The notes under the pieces are model-generated. The model was given only the letters and a program-made list of their open reading frames with translations, did not search any database and had not been told where the DNA came from. Made by a program: the position numbers and the translations under genes. This document shows, one piece after another, positions 8,052-16,068 of a stretch of 26,510 nt of DNA. Within the stretch, counting starts at the first letter, position 1, and the number at the start of each line of letters is the position of its first letter. The DNA comes from an uncultured Myxococcales bacterium. GTDB taxonomy: Bacteria; Myxococcota_A; Polyangia; Polyangiales; Polyangiaceae. Location of the stretch: positions 1 through 26,510 of the forward strand of contig CALFEQ010000088.1 in NCBI GenBank assembly GCA_937949945.1, read 5' to 3'.

Positions 8052-9788
8052 TCACTTCTCGAGCGGCTTGCCGTGGCCCGGGCCGAGGATGTCGGCCATC
8101 TTCGCCTTCGGATCGAACTCGTGCACGTGCGGCGGGTGGTGGCACTCGATGCACGACTCCGGCGTCGGCTTCGCGATCGGGATCTTCACCTTGTCGGGAT
8201 CGGCGGCGTGCAGCGAGCCCGGCCCGTGGCAGACCTCGCACTGCACGTTCTTGAGGTTCTCCACGTGCGTGACGGTGCTGCCGCCCGGCTTGTCGTAGCC
8301 GGTGACGTGGCAGCTCACGCAGTCGAGGTTCGCCTCCTTGAACTGCTTCTCGAGCGTCGCGTACGCGTGCGCGTGGCTCGTCGCGTCCCAGACCTTCTTC
8401 GCCTCTTCGTGGCAGTTCTCGCAGGTGTCGACGCCGGCGTAGCTCGGCTGACCCTTCGCCGCGGGGATCGGCTTCTTGTCCTTGAAGGCGATCTTGTTCG
8501 CCTCGTTCACCTGCTTGTAGAAGGCGTTCATCTTCGACTTGACCGCCTCGTCGCTGCCGAGCTCGTCACGGATCTCGCGCATCGAGAAGCGGTAGAAGCT
8601 CCCCTTCGCGGGCGGCGGCGCCTTGTCGAGAGCGTCGCGCTCGGCTTCGAGCCTGGCGACGTCGGCCTTGCGCGCCTCGACGTCCTTCCGGTCGACGGTC
8701 TTGTCCTTCTCCCAGCTCGCGATCTTCGCACGCAGCTCGTCGATGCGCGCGGTGAGCTCCGCGCGCTTGCGCATGCGCTCGAGGCCGGTGCCGTCGGCGA
8801 GCTTGACGAGGCCCGTGCTCGGGGCGTCGCGCAGGTGGATGTCGAGCACGCCGACGGTCTGGAGGTGGTTGCCCGTCTCGACGATCAGCACGTCGCCGAC
8901 CTGCTCGGGCGGCGCCGGCTTCGTGTTCCCGTCGCCGCTCGCGCCCGTCGAGCCGACGAGGATCGCGAGCAGCTCCGGGTTGTCGTCCGCGATGCGCTTC
9001 GCCTCGCCGCGTCCGACGGCGGCGAGCACGACGATGACCTGCGCGCCTTCCTTCTTCAGCGCCTCGACGCTCTCCTTCACCGCGGGGACGGCCGCGGAGG
9101 ACTCGACGCCTTCGAGCGAGCCCTTCGCCTTCTCGTTCTTGTCCGGCGCGGCCACGCCGATGACGCCGACCTTCACGTCGCCGACCTTGACGAGGACGTG
9201 CTTCTTCGGCGCGACGGAGCCCGCTTTCAGGTTCGCGGCGACGAACGCGCCTCCGCTCGCGTCGCGGAGCTTCGCGAGCATGTCGGCGCCCGCGGCGAAC
9301 CCGTTTCGTCCCTCCGCGAACGCGGCGAGCTTGAGCTCCTTGAGGGCCGCGGCGATCGTCTCGGCCTTCGCGATCTCCTGGCTCCTCTTCTCCTCGGAGA
9401 GCTCCATGTCCATGAAGAACAGCGGCCCGGCCGCGAGCGTCGCGAACGCGGGCGCGGTCTTCTTCTCGGCGGCGACGAGGGCGCCGAGCTTGTCCATCCC
9501 TCCGAGCTGATCCTTGACGCACCCGCACGGCTCGAGCGCTCCGGCGAGATCGGAGACGAGGTACAGGCGCGCGGAAGGTGCGTCCGCCGTCCCCCCGTCC
9601 GGGCCGGCCGGCGTGGCCGGGGCCCGGCACCCCTCGCATGCGGATAGCGCGAGGAAGGAAGCCAGGCAGGTCGCGAAGAGGACGAGAAGAGCCCGGGCCG
9701 ATTTCTGCAGCCAGGTCGCGAAGGCGCCCCTGGCGCACCCCCCGGCACGCGAAGAAGAGGGTCGAGGCGATATCACCGCGCGGAGCAT
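8052..9788 (-). CDS. Tetrahaem cytochrome c lipoprotein with degenerate 5'-nucleotidase-like domain
   Basis: The product is 578 residues. The signal region ends in FLALSAC (C51), so this should be a lipoprotein on the periplasmic or outer side. Residues 73-335 look like the metallophosphoesterase domain of the UshA/5'-nucleotidase family, beginning LYLVSDLAGALEPCGC. The usual metal ligands (DxH, GD, GNHE, GHxH) are not visible, so phosphatase activity is doubtful. A charged coiled-coil-like segment spans about 337-390. The C-terminal part carries four CxxCH haem sites: CENCH (456), CVSCH (490), CEVCH (517) and CIECH (546), with extra histidines (SHAHAY, HPPHVHEF) that could be axial ligands, as in cytochrome c554-type proteins. 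An electron-transfer role is inferred. A GGGGTGAT motif precedes the ATG at 9788; an ORF extension to 10109 would run into the divergent kinase gene and is rejected. Confidence 0.9.
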   Translation of the reverse strand: MLRAVISPRPSSSRAGGCARGAFATWLQKSARALLVLFATCLASFLALSACEGCRAPATPAGPDGGTADAPSARLYLVSDLAGALEPCGCVKDQLGGMDKLGALVAAEKKTAPAFATLAAGPLFFMDMELSEEKRSQEIAKAETIAAALKELKLAAFAEGRNGFAAGADMLAKLRDASGGAFVAANLKAGSVAPKKHVLVKVGDVKVGVIGVAAPDKNEKAKGSLEGVESSAAVPAVKESVEALKKEGAQVIVVLAAVGRGEAKRIADDNPELLAILVGSTGASGDGNTKPAPPEQVGDVLIVETGNHLQTVGVLDIHLRDAPSTGLVKLADGTGLERMRKRAELTARIDELRAKIASWEKDKTVDRKDVEARKADVARLEAERDALDKAPPPAKGSFYRFSMREIRDELGSDEAVKSKMNAFYKQVNEANKIAFKDKKPIPAAKGQPSYAGVDTCENCHEEAKKVWDATSHAHAYATLEKQFKEANLDCVSCHVTGYDKPGGSTVTHVENLKNVQCEVCHGPGSLHAADPDKVKIPIAKPTPESCIECHHPPHVHEFDPKAKMADILGPGHGKPLEK

Positions 9789-9831
9789 ATCACCCCACGA
9801 TCGCTGCGGCGTGTACCACCCCCGAGCAACC

Positions 9832-9860
9832 GTGACACAGGACGCCGAAATCGCTACCCT
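9832..9860 (+). promoter_or_regulatory. Putative sigma-70-type promoter of the kinase gene
   Basis: GTGACA (9832-9837) and TACCCT (9855-9860) are separated by exactly 17 bp. Transcription would start about 2-4 nt before the GTG start codon at 9870. With no Shine-Dalgarno in that space, the mRNA could be leaderless or nearly so. The -35 is a good match; the -10 matches only at the three key positions. Confidence 0.45.
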
Positions 9861-9869
9861 TTCGGCTAC

Positions 9870-12017
9870 GTGAGCCGCGCGCCTTATCGTTTCGGCCCGT
9901 TCTACCTCGATGCGCGAATCGCGGTCGGAGGGACGGCTGAGGTGTACCTCGCGCGACCCGCTCAGCCGATCCCCAACCTGCCCGATCGCCTCGTCGTCAA
10001 GCGCCTCTTGCCGCACTTCGCGTCGGACGCGGAGGGGCGGACGATGTTCGATCGCGAGGCCCGCCTGCATGCGGCGGTCAATCACGAGAACGTCGTCACC
10101 GTCTACCACGCCGGCAAAGACGATCGCGGCGAGCCGTACCTCGCGATGGAGTACATCGACGGGGTCGACGGCTATCGGCTGCTACGCAAGCTCCGGCAGG
10201 AGGGCGAGTTTCTCCCGATCGGCGTCGCCGTGTACATCGCGCGCGAGGTGCTCCGCGCGCTCGCGAGCGTCCACGCCGCGCAGGACCCCACGTCCGGCGG
10301 TGCGCTCAACATCGTCCATCGCGACGTCAGCCCGTCGAACATCTACCTGTCGAAGAACGGGACGGTGAAGCTCGGCGACTTCGGCATCGCGCGCTCGACG
10401 ACGCGGCCGACGCTGCGCAGCGATCAGGGGCACGTCCTCAAGGGCAAGTTCGCCTATCTCGCCCCCGAGCAGGTCGCGGGAGAGCCGAGCGATCACCGCG
10501 CCGACCTGTTCAGCCTCGCGGCCGTGCTGGCCGAGATGCTCCTCAACCGGCCGCTCTTCCCCGGCGGCGGGCAGCTCGCGATCCTGCTCGCGATCCGCGA
10601 CTGCAAGATCGACGCGCTCCACGAGATCAAGCCGCGCCTCCCTCCGGGCCTCTTCGAGGTCATGCAGAAGGCGCTCGCGCGCAACCCGAAGGATCGCTAC
10701 GAGAGCGCGACGGCGTTCGCGACCGCGCTCGCGCCGTTCGAGGCCGACCCGCGTCTCGCGTCGAGGGAGATCGCCGCGCGCGTCCGCTGGGTTCAGGCGG
10801 CGTCGTCGACGGACAAGCTTGTCGCGCAGCGCGACAAGCCGGCGATCCGGCCTCCTCAGATACGCAAGGTATCGCAGCCCGCGGTGCCCGCGCCGGCCGC
10901 ACCGTCCGGGTCGCCCGCGACGTCCGCGACGTCCGCGACGCCGGCCGTCTCCTCGGCGCCGGACGATCCGGTCGTCACGGTCGAGGTGGTGGAGGAGGAG
11001 GCGCCCGAGTCGGAGCCCGACGGGAAGACGACCGAGTTCGAGCCTCTCCCGTCGCGCGTCATCAAGAAGGACGGGACGCGGCTCGGTCCGTGGTCGTTCG
11101 CGCGCCTCATGGAGGCGCTCGCGACGGGGCAGATCGATCGCGACGACCAGGTGGACTTCGTCGGTCGCGGCTTCCGGCGCGCCGAGGACATCGACGAGTT
11201 CGCGCGCTTCTTCCCGTCCTCGACGGCGACGACGGGCCAGCTCGACGGCCCGGGCACGCCGGACTTCCACGAGGAGATCGGCCCGCAGACGATCCTGCGG
11301 GCGCTCATGATGGTGCTCGCGCAGAACGAGACGGGCGTCCTCTTCGCCGAGCGCAACGAGAGCGGCCTGCCCGGCACGGCGCCGCTCAGCGCGAGGAAGG
11401 AGCTCTACTTCGTCCAAGGCAAGCTCCATCACGTCGCCTCGAGCAACGCGCACGAGCTGCTCGGCGAGTACCTCGTGCGCAGGAAGATGCTCGCGCGCGA
11501 CGAGCTCGATCTCGCGCTCGCCGTGCTCCCTCGCTACGGCGGCCGGATGGGCGACACGCTCATCTCGATGGGCCTCGTCAGCGCGGTCGACATCTTCCGG
11601 GCGATCCGCGATCAGGGGCGCGATCGCGTCGCCGACCTGTTCTTGTGGCGCGGCGGGACGCTCACGTTCTATCGCGGGCACACCGCGCAGCACGTCGAGT
11701 TCCCGCTCGATCTCGAGCTGCCGGCGCTCATGCTCGCGGGCCTCGAGACGGCGAAGCCGGGCGACTCGATCCTCGAAGAGTATCGGCCCCACCTCGATCG
11801 ACCGCTCGGCCCCGCGGTCCCGCGCGACGATCTCTTCTCGTTCACGGGCGTCTCGTGGCCGAGGTCGGTCGAGATGGTCCAGGAGCTGGTCTTTAAGCCG
11901 ACGACGCTCCGCGACGTGCTCACGAGCGTCGCGCGCTCGGGCGGCCTCTTGTCGACGGGCGACGTGCTGCGCGCGCTCGAGATCCTCCTGGCGGCGGGTC
12001 TCGTCGCGTGGAAGTAG
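9870..12017 (+). CDS. Ser/Thr protein kinase with GYF-like and DUF4388-type C-terminal domains
   Basis: The product is 715 residues. The N-terminal Hanks-type kinase domain (about 7-295) is complete: glycine loop VGGTAEVYLA, K44, E63, catalytic loop HRDVSPSN (D152, N157), DFG (170-172) and APE (198-200). HRDVSPSN rather than HRDLKPxN is common in myxobacterial kinases. A Pro/Ala/Ser linker (about 325-365) contains a 9-bp tandem repeat encoding SAT units. Residues about 397-447 (DGTRLGPWSFARLMEALATG...) resemble a GYF_2/DUF4339 domain. Residues about 470-605 resemble DUF4388/PATAN (LYFVQGKLHHVASS, then LGEYLVRRKML). No membrane segment is evident, so it is probably a cytosolic signalling kinase. 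The start is the GTG at 9870, which opens directly into the conserved YRFGPFYLDARI segment. tesB follows after 5 nt. Confidence 0.93.
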   Translation: MSRAPYRFGPFYLDARIAVGGTAEVYLARPAQPIPNLPDRLVVKRLLPHFASDAEGRTMFDREARLHAAVNHENVVTVYHAGKDDRGEPYLAMEYIDGVDGYRLLRKLRQEGEFLPIGVAVYIAREVLRALASVHAAQDPTSGGALNIVHRDVSPSNIYLSKNGTVKLGDFGIARSTTRPTLRSDQGHVLKGKFAYLAPEQVAGEPSDHRADLFSLAAVLAEMLLNRPLFPGGGQLAILLAIRDCKIDALHEIKPRLPPGLFEVMQKALARNPKDRYESATAFATALAPFEADPRLASREIAARVRWVQAASSTDKLVAQRDKPAIRPPQIRKVSQPAVPAPAAPSGSPATSATSATPAVSSAPDDPVVTVEVVEEEAPESEPDGKTTEFEPLPSRVIKKDGTRLGPWSFARLMEALATGQIDRDDQVDFVGRGFRRAEDIDEFARFFPSSTATTGQLDGPGTPDFHEEIGPQTILRALMMVLAQNETGVLFAERNESGLPGTAPLSARKELYFVQGKLHHVASSNAHELLGEYLVRRKMLARDELDLALAVLPRYGGRMGDTLISMGLVSAVDIFRAIRDQGRDRVADLFLWRGGTLTFYRGHTAQHVEFPLDLELPALMLAGLETAKPGDSILEEYRPHLDRPLGPAVPRDDLFSFTGVSWPRSVEMVQELVFKPTTLRDVLTSVARSGGLLSTGDVLRALEILLAAGLVAWK

Positions 12018-12022
12018 GCGCG

Positions 12023-12886
12023 ATGCCCAGCGTCCTCGACGATCTCGTTCGGCTCCTCGCGCTCGAGCGCATCGAGGAGAACCTCTTCCGCGGCCAGAGC
12101 CAGGATCTCGGATGGGGGACCGTGTTCGGAGGTCAGGTCCTCGGCCAAGCGCTCTCCGCCGCGGCGCAGACGGTTCCCTCCGAGCGGCGCGTGCACTCGA
12201 TGCACGCGTACTTCCTCCGTCCCGGCGACGTCACGCGCCCGATCGTCTACGAGGTCGACCGCATCCGCGACGGCACGTCCTTCACCACGCGCCGCGTGGT
12301 CGCCGTCCAGAACGGCAAGGCGATCTTCAACCTCGCCGCCTCCTTCCAGAAGGAGGAGCCCGGCTTCGAGCACCAGGTGTCCGCGCCCGACGCGCCGGGC
12401 CCCGAGGGGCTCAGGACGGAGCGCGAGCGCTTCGCCGCCTTCGCCGATCGCCTCCCGCCCCACGCCATGGAGAGCGCGACCGCCGAGCGCCCGATCGAGC
12501 TACGTCGCGTCGAGCCGGACGACGATCTCTTCCATCCAGAGAAGCGTCCGCCGAACCGCATGGTGTGGCTCCGCGCGATCGCGCCCTTGCCGGACGATCC
12601 TGCGCTCCACGCCTATCTGCTCGCGTACGCCTCCGACTTCTCGTTCGTGACGACCGCGCTCCTCCCGCACGGCGTATCGTGGCTCACGCCCGGGATGCAG
12701 GTCGCGAGCCTCGATCACGTGATGTGGTTCCACCGGCCGATGCGCATCGACGATTGGCTGCTCTACGTCATGGACAGCCCGGCCGCGTACGGCGCGCGCG
12801 GCCTCGCGCGCGGCCTCATCTTCACGAAGGACGGGACGCTCGTCGCGTCCTGCGCCCAGGAAGGCCTCATTCGCAAGCGCCGCTGA
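12023..12886 (+). CDS. tesB: Acyl-CoA thioesterase II
   Basis: TesB hydrolyses medium- and long-chain acyl-CoA to free fatty acid and CoA. The 287-residue protein has the family's usual length and double hot-dog layout. The N-terminal half includes VFGGQVLGQAL and HSMHAYFLRPGD; the C-terminal half includes YASDFSFV, SLDHVMWFHRP and ASCAQEGLIR. Compared with E. coli TesB, catalytic Asp is D205 and Gln is Q279, while the usual Thr position is Ser (S229), a conservative change. The ATG at 12023 is 5 nt after the kinase stop and is preceded by GGAAGTAGG; a GTG at 12008 overlapping the kinase is the alternative. The tight spacing suggests translation coupled to the kinase. Confidence 0.96.
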   Translation: MPSVLDDLVRLLALERIEENLFRGQSQDLGWGTVFGGQVLGQALSAAAQTVPSERRVHSMHAYFLRPGDVTRPIVYEVDRIRDGTSFTTRRVVAVQNGKAIFNLAASFQKEEPGFEHQVSAPDAPGPEGLRTERERFAAFADRLPPHAMESATAERPIELRRVEPDDDLFHPEKRPPNRMVWLRAIAPLPDDPALHAYLLAYASDFSFVTTALLPHGVSWLTPGMQVASLDHVMWFHRPMRIDDWLLYVMDSPAAYGARGLARGLIFTKDGTLVASCAQEGLIRKRR

Positions 12887-12945
12887 CGAGCACGCGCCTG
12901 CGCCTGCGCCTGCTCACGGCGCCCCGCCGTCGCGCGGAGCCGCGT

Positions 12946-13743
12946 TCAGAGACCGGCGTTCCTCCGGAACCACTCGAGGACGTCGGCGTCGATCCGTGTG
13001 AAGTGATCGAGGTTGCGGTCCGGGTCGGGCTGGCGCGCGACGCCGATCAGCTTGTGCGTCGGCTGGCCGTTCTCGACGAGGAACAGCCCGGCGCCCGAGT
13101 CGCCGCCTTTCGAGAAGAGCGGCGTGCCGAAGCCATGTAGGTATCCGTACCTCGTGGTCGAAGTGACGGACAGTCCATCGACCACCTTGAAGGGCGACTC
13201 GAACTCCTGCTCCTCGCGCACGATCGCGAGCGCCGTGACCTTCTCGCCCTTCTCGACCCGCGCCGTGATGTCCGTGAGCTGGGCGTAGGCGGGGAGCTCG
13301 ATCGGATCGTCCAGCCGCAAGAACCCGATGTCCGGGTTCTCGACGGCCACGTAGTTCCGGCCCATCCACGTCGGGCTCGACGCGCTCACGCGGGGCTTGT
13401 CCTTCGCGAGCGGCGCCACGATCTCCCACGCGTAGAACGCCGACTCGTCGAGGCAGTGCGCGGCCGTGACCGCGATGTCCTTCGCGATCAGCGTGCCCGT
13501 GCACATGTAGTGCCCGCCGTTGTGGTGGTCCATGAAGACGTAGACCACTTCCTGGAGGAGCGCCTTCGCGTCCTTCGGCTGGCTGGCCGGAGGTGTGCCG
13601 GGTTGAGCCGGCCGTGACGGCGTTTGCGAGGTGGCGGGGAACGGATTGTACTCGGGCGACCCGTCGTCGACCTCGGGCGGATCGGGGTGATCGATGCACC
13701 CGACCAGAGCGAGCACGGTGAGGAGACCAGCGCCGAGACGCAT
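12946..13743 (-). CDS. Trypsin-like (S1) serine protease lipoprotein
   Basis: The product is 265 residues. It begins MRLGAGLLTVLALVGC, a lipoprotein signal peptide (LVGC, C16), then a Pro/Thr/Ser linker to about 60. The S1 chymotrypsin-fold domain has the full triad: TAAHC (H96), NPDIGFLRL (D138) and GGDSGAG (S216). The proteins VYVFMDH and CTGTLIAKDIAVTAAHC around the His show the usual N-terminal barrel. Two cysteines (C81, C97) can form the conserved disulfide beside the catalytic His. No activation-peptide signature (IVGG) is visible; the mature domain may be active without classical zymogen cleavage. It is converging with tesB. The start at 13743 is chosen from the signal peptide; a longer frame to 13995 lacks signal features. 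Confidence 0.92.
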   Translation of the reverse strand: MRLGAGLLTVLALVGCIDHPDPPEVDDGSPEYNPFPATSQTPSRPAQPGTPPASQPKDAKALLQEVVYVFMDHHNGGHYMCTGTLIAKDIAVTAAHCLDESAFYAWEIVAPLAKDKPRVSASSPTWMGRNYVAVENPDIGFLRLDDPIELPAYAQLTDITARVEKGEKVTALAIVREEQEFESPFKVVDGLSVTSTTRYGYLHGFGTPLFSKGGDSGAGLFLVENGQPTHKLIGVARQPDPDRNLDHFTRIDADVLEWFRRNAGL

Positions 13744-13750
13744 CACAGGG

Positions 13751-13780
13751 AATATGGAGCAACAACCGCGCCTCTGCGAA
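13751..13780 (-). promoter_or_regulatory. Putative promoter of the serine protease gene
   Basis: On the minus strand TTCGCA (13780-13775) and CATATT (13756-13751) are 18 bp apart, each matching four of six consensus bases. Only 7 nt lie between the -10 hexamer and the ATG at 13743, and there is no Shine-Dalgarno, so the transcript may start at the ATG. Confidence 0.4.
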
Positions 13781-14055
13781 TCACGTCCCGCTGAGACGTG
13801 AATGCAACCGCGTGGGCTCGTCCTGGATCCGTCGATGTCCATCCGACCACGTCGAAGTCGCTCGATGATCGCGGCGCTTCTTCGAAAGCATAACCGATGG
13901 CGGGGCGGCGAGGGCCCCGTCGAGCCGTCGCGCAATTTGCGCGCGGCGAGCGCACACCGGATCGCCGAGGGTGGGGTGGTGTGCTGGAAGCTCATCGCCG
14001 GGCGGGGGAGTGTAACGACCGGTCACGAGCGTGCGTGAACGGCGTTCCTCGATGA

Positions 14056-14073
14056 CGGGCGGCGCCCCGCCCG
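14056..14073 (-). terminator. GC hairpin after the three-gene operon
   Basis: CGGGCGG (14056-14062) and CCGCCCG (14067-14073) form a perfect 7-bp GC stem with a 4-nt loop, starting 12 nt beyond the stop codon of the nuclease-translocase gene. It lacks a U-tract, so termination efficiency is uncertain, but its position fits the end of the operon. Confidence 0.45.
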
Positions 14074-14085
14074 GCTGCGGCTCAG

Positions 14086-16068
14086 TCACGAGAGCAGTGC
14101 GGCCTGCGCGCGCACGGTCCCGTGGCCCAAGTTCGCGAGGAGGTCGCCCTTTCCGAGGAGCCGCTCGGCGCCGGGCTCGTCCAGGATGATGCGCGAGTTG
14201 ACGGCGGACGCGACACGCAGCGCGATCTTGCCGCCGAGGTTCGCGCGGAGCAGGCCCGGGACGGTGTCCTTGTCCGGGCGCTGCGTCGCGAGGATGAGAT
14301 GCACGCCGGCCGCGCGCGCCTTCGCGCCGAGGCGTTTGACGCCTTCGAAGAACGGCTTCGCGGTCGACTTCTCCGCCGTGAGGTCCTGGAACTCGTCGAT
14401 GACGACCACTTTGCGTTCGATGCGGTCCTCGGGCGGGACGGTCTCGTTGTACTCGACGAGGTCGCTCACCTGCGCCTTCGTGAAGAGGGCGTAGCGCTCC
14501 TCCATCGTGTCGACGAGGCGCTCGATGATGGGCAGAGCGTCCTCGGCGTCGTAACCGATCGGGCTGTCGAGGTGCGCGCTGACGGCGGAGCTGAAGGTCG
14601 GAACGTTGAAGGTGACGCGCTTCGGATCGATGAGCACGAAGCGAATCGCCGACGGCGGGTGGTAGTGGACGAGGCTCGCCACGAGCGTGCGGAGGAGGAA
14701 CGACTTCCCGCTGCCCGCCTGCCCGCCGATGAGCAGGTGAGGCGTGGACGAGTCGGACAGGTCCCCGAGGAGGATCTCGCCGTTCGGCTTTTGGCCTACG
14801 ACGAACCGGCCCGGGCGCTCCGCGAGCCAGCTCTTCGCTTCCGCGAGCAGAGGGCCGAGGTAGACCTTGCGAGGCACGGATCGCCGCACGACGAAGAAGC
14901 GCTTGCCGCCGCGGTGCTCGTACTCCGCCTCGGTCCCGTCCTCGCTCGCAAGGCGGTGCTTCACGTCGGCGGCGGCCTGGTCGAGCGCGCGCACGGGGCC
15001 GCGTGGGCGCGTGACCTCGATCTCGAAGAGCGTCGGTCCGACGGTCGGCGGGCGCGGGCACGTCGCGTTCACGCCCTGCTTGCGGAGCTCGGCGAGGATC
15101 CGATCGCGGAGGCGCTCGGCCTCGCGCCGTCCGTCTTCGTCGCTCGTCGTGGGCTCCGCGTGTGCGCTCGTGACGGGCGCGCCGATGGCGCCGTGCGTGT
15201 CCGGGCGGGGGCGCGCGGCGCCGGCGGGCGGATCGTCGCGCGGGCCGATGCGCTCGGGATAGACCTCGTTGCACGCGGCGGCCATCGGGCAGGCGGGGCA
15301 GAGGTCGCGTCGATCGGTCGCCGGCGCGCCTTCGGGGTGCGCGGCCCAGTCGACCATGCCACGGAGCAGCGGATGGATCGTGCGTGCGACGAGATCGTCG
15401 GCCTCGGTCTCGGAGAGCGACGTCTCGCGCAGCATCGGCATGAACCGCAGCACGACCGGCTTCGCCGAGACGCCGGTCGAGCGCTTCAGCATGTGCCGGT
15501 AGAGCGCGACTTGTGCGCGGTCCAGCGCGTCGTTCGCCTCGTCCGTCAGCTTGTACTCGATCACCTCGAGCGATCCGTCGGGCTCCGCGTACAGGGCGTC
15601 GAGCGTCCCGCGAAGGAGGACGCCGTCCTCGACGACCGTCTCGATGGCGCGCTCGCTCTCACGGAGCAGCGCGCGGAGCGCGTCCGCCGGGCGGCCCTCG
15701 AAGCGTCGGAGCCTCGCCGCGAGATGGCGGGCGAGCTCCCGGAGCGCTTGCGCGAGGTCGTCCACCTCTCCGGGCATCGTCGAGAGCGTGGCGTCCGCGC
15801 GGAGCTCGTCGACGAGCAGATCGAGCAGCCAGTCACGCAGAGCCGCCTCGACGTCGTCGAGCGCGGCACCGCTCGGGAGCGCGGCGAAGTCCTCCGGAGG
15901 GACGTCGACGGTCTTCCCGAAGCGGTCGACCAGGCGATGGAACGACGCGCCGAGACACGACGATCCGATCGGGAACGCGACGGCAGCCCTTCTCAGCCTG
16001 CCGAGCGCGAAGATGCGTGGACAGCGGAGGGCGTTGCGCACCTCCGTGACGGAGAACGTCTCGCTCAT
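14086..16068 (-). CDS. Cas4/RecB-type Fe-S nuclease fused to FtsK/HerA-type DNA translocase
   Basis: The product is 660 residues without hydrophobic segments, so cytosolic. Residues 1-270 form a PD-(D/E)XK nuclease of the RecB/Cas4 type: H44 (FHRLVD), D157 (GTLDALY), E171 and K173 (VIEYK) and the QxxxY helix (Q186, Y190). It also has the four-cysteine 4Fe-4S arrangement, C16 near the N-terminus plus C257, C260 and C266 after the core. Residues about 315-400 resemble the beta part of FtsK, and 440-655 the ATPase: Walker A GQAGSGKS (449-456), LIDPKRV, Walker B VVVIDEF (D558, E559) and LILATQRPD. The FtsK membrane region and winged-helix gamma domain are absent. The ATG at 16068 overlaps the upstream stop as ATGA, so translation is coupled. 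A pump-and-cut role on double-stranded DNA, like HerA-NurA, is inferred. Confidence 0.88.
   Translation of the reverse strand: MSETFSVTEVRNALRCPRIFALGRLRRAAVAFPIGSSCLGASFHRLVDRFGKTVDVPPEDFAALPSGAALDDVEAALRDWLLDLLVDELRADATLSTMPGEVDDLAQALRELARHLAARLRRFEGRPADALRALLRESERAIETVVEDGVLLRGTLDALYAEPDGSLEVIEYKLTDEANDALDRAQVALYRHMLKRSTGVSAKPVVLRFMPMLRETSLSETEADDLVARTIHPLLRGMVDWAAHPEGAPATDRRDLCPACPMAAACNEVYPERIGPRDDPPAGAARPRPDTHGAIGAPVTSAHAEPTTSDEDGRREAERLRDRILAELRKQGVNATCPRPPTVGPTLFEIEVTRPRGPVRALDQAAADVKHRLASEDGTEAEYEHRGGKRFFVVRRSVPRKVYLGPLLAEAKSWLAERPGRFVVGQKPNGEILLGDLSDSSTPHLLIGGQAGSGKSFLLRTLVASLVHYHPPSAIRFVLIDPKRVTFNVPTFSSAVSAHLDSPIGYDAEDALPIIERLVDTMEERYALFTKAQVSDLVEYNETVPPEDRIERKVVVIDEFQDLTAEKSTAKPFFEGVKRLGAKARAAGVHLILATQRPDKDTVPGLLRANLGGKIALRVASAVNSRIILDEPGAERLLGKGDLLANLGHGTVRAQAALLS

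Larger units (their letters stand above)
13744..14085. other. Intergenic region between protease and nuclease-translocase genes
   Basis: About 340 bp without a credible gene. The right end holds a GC hairpin just past the nuclease-translocase stop, and the left end holds the putative protease promoter. In between is a 13-nt inverted repeat GCGCAATTTGCGC (around 13931-13943), a possible operator. A 78-codon plus-strand ORF (13802-14038) has no ribosome site or recognisable content. Confidence 0.5.

Noticed and set aside
13802..14038. 78-codon plus-strand ORF in the intergenic region
   Set aside because: It has no ribosome-binding site, no recognisable composition or motif, and lies in a region that more likely holds control signals.
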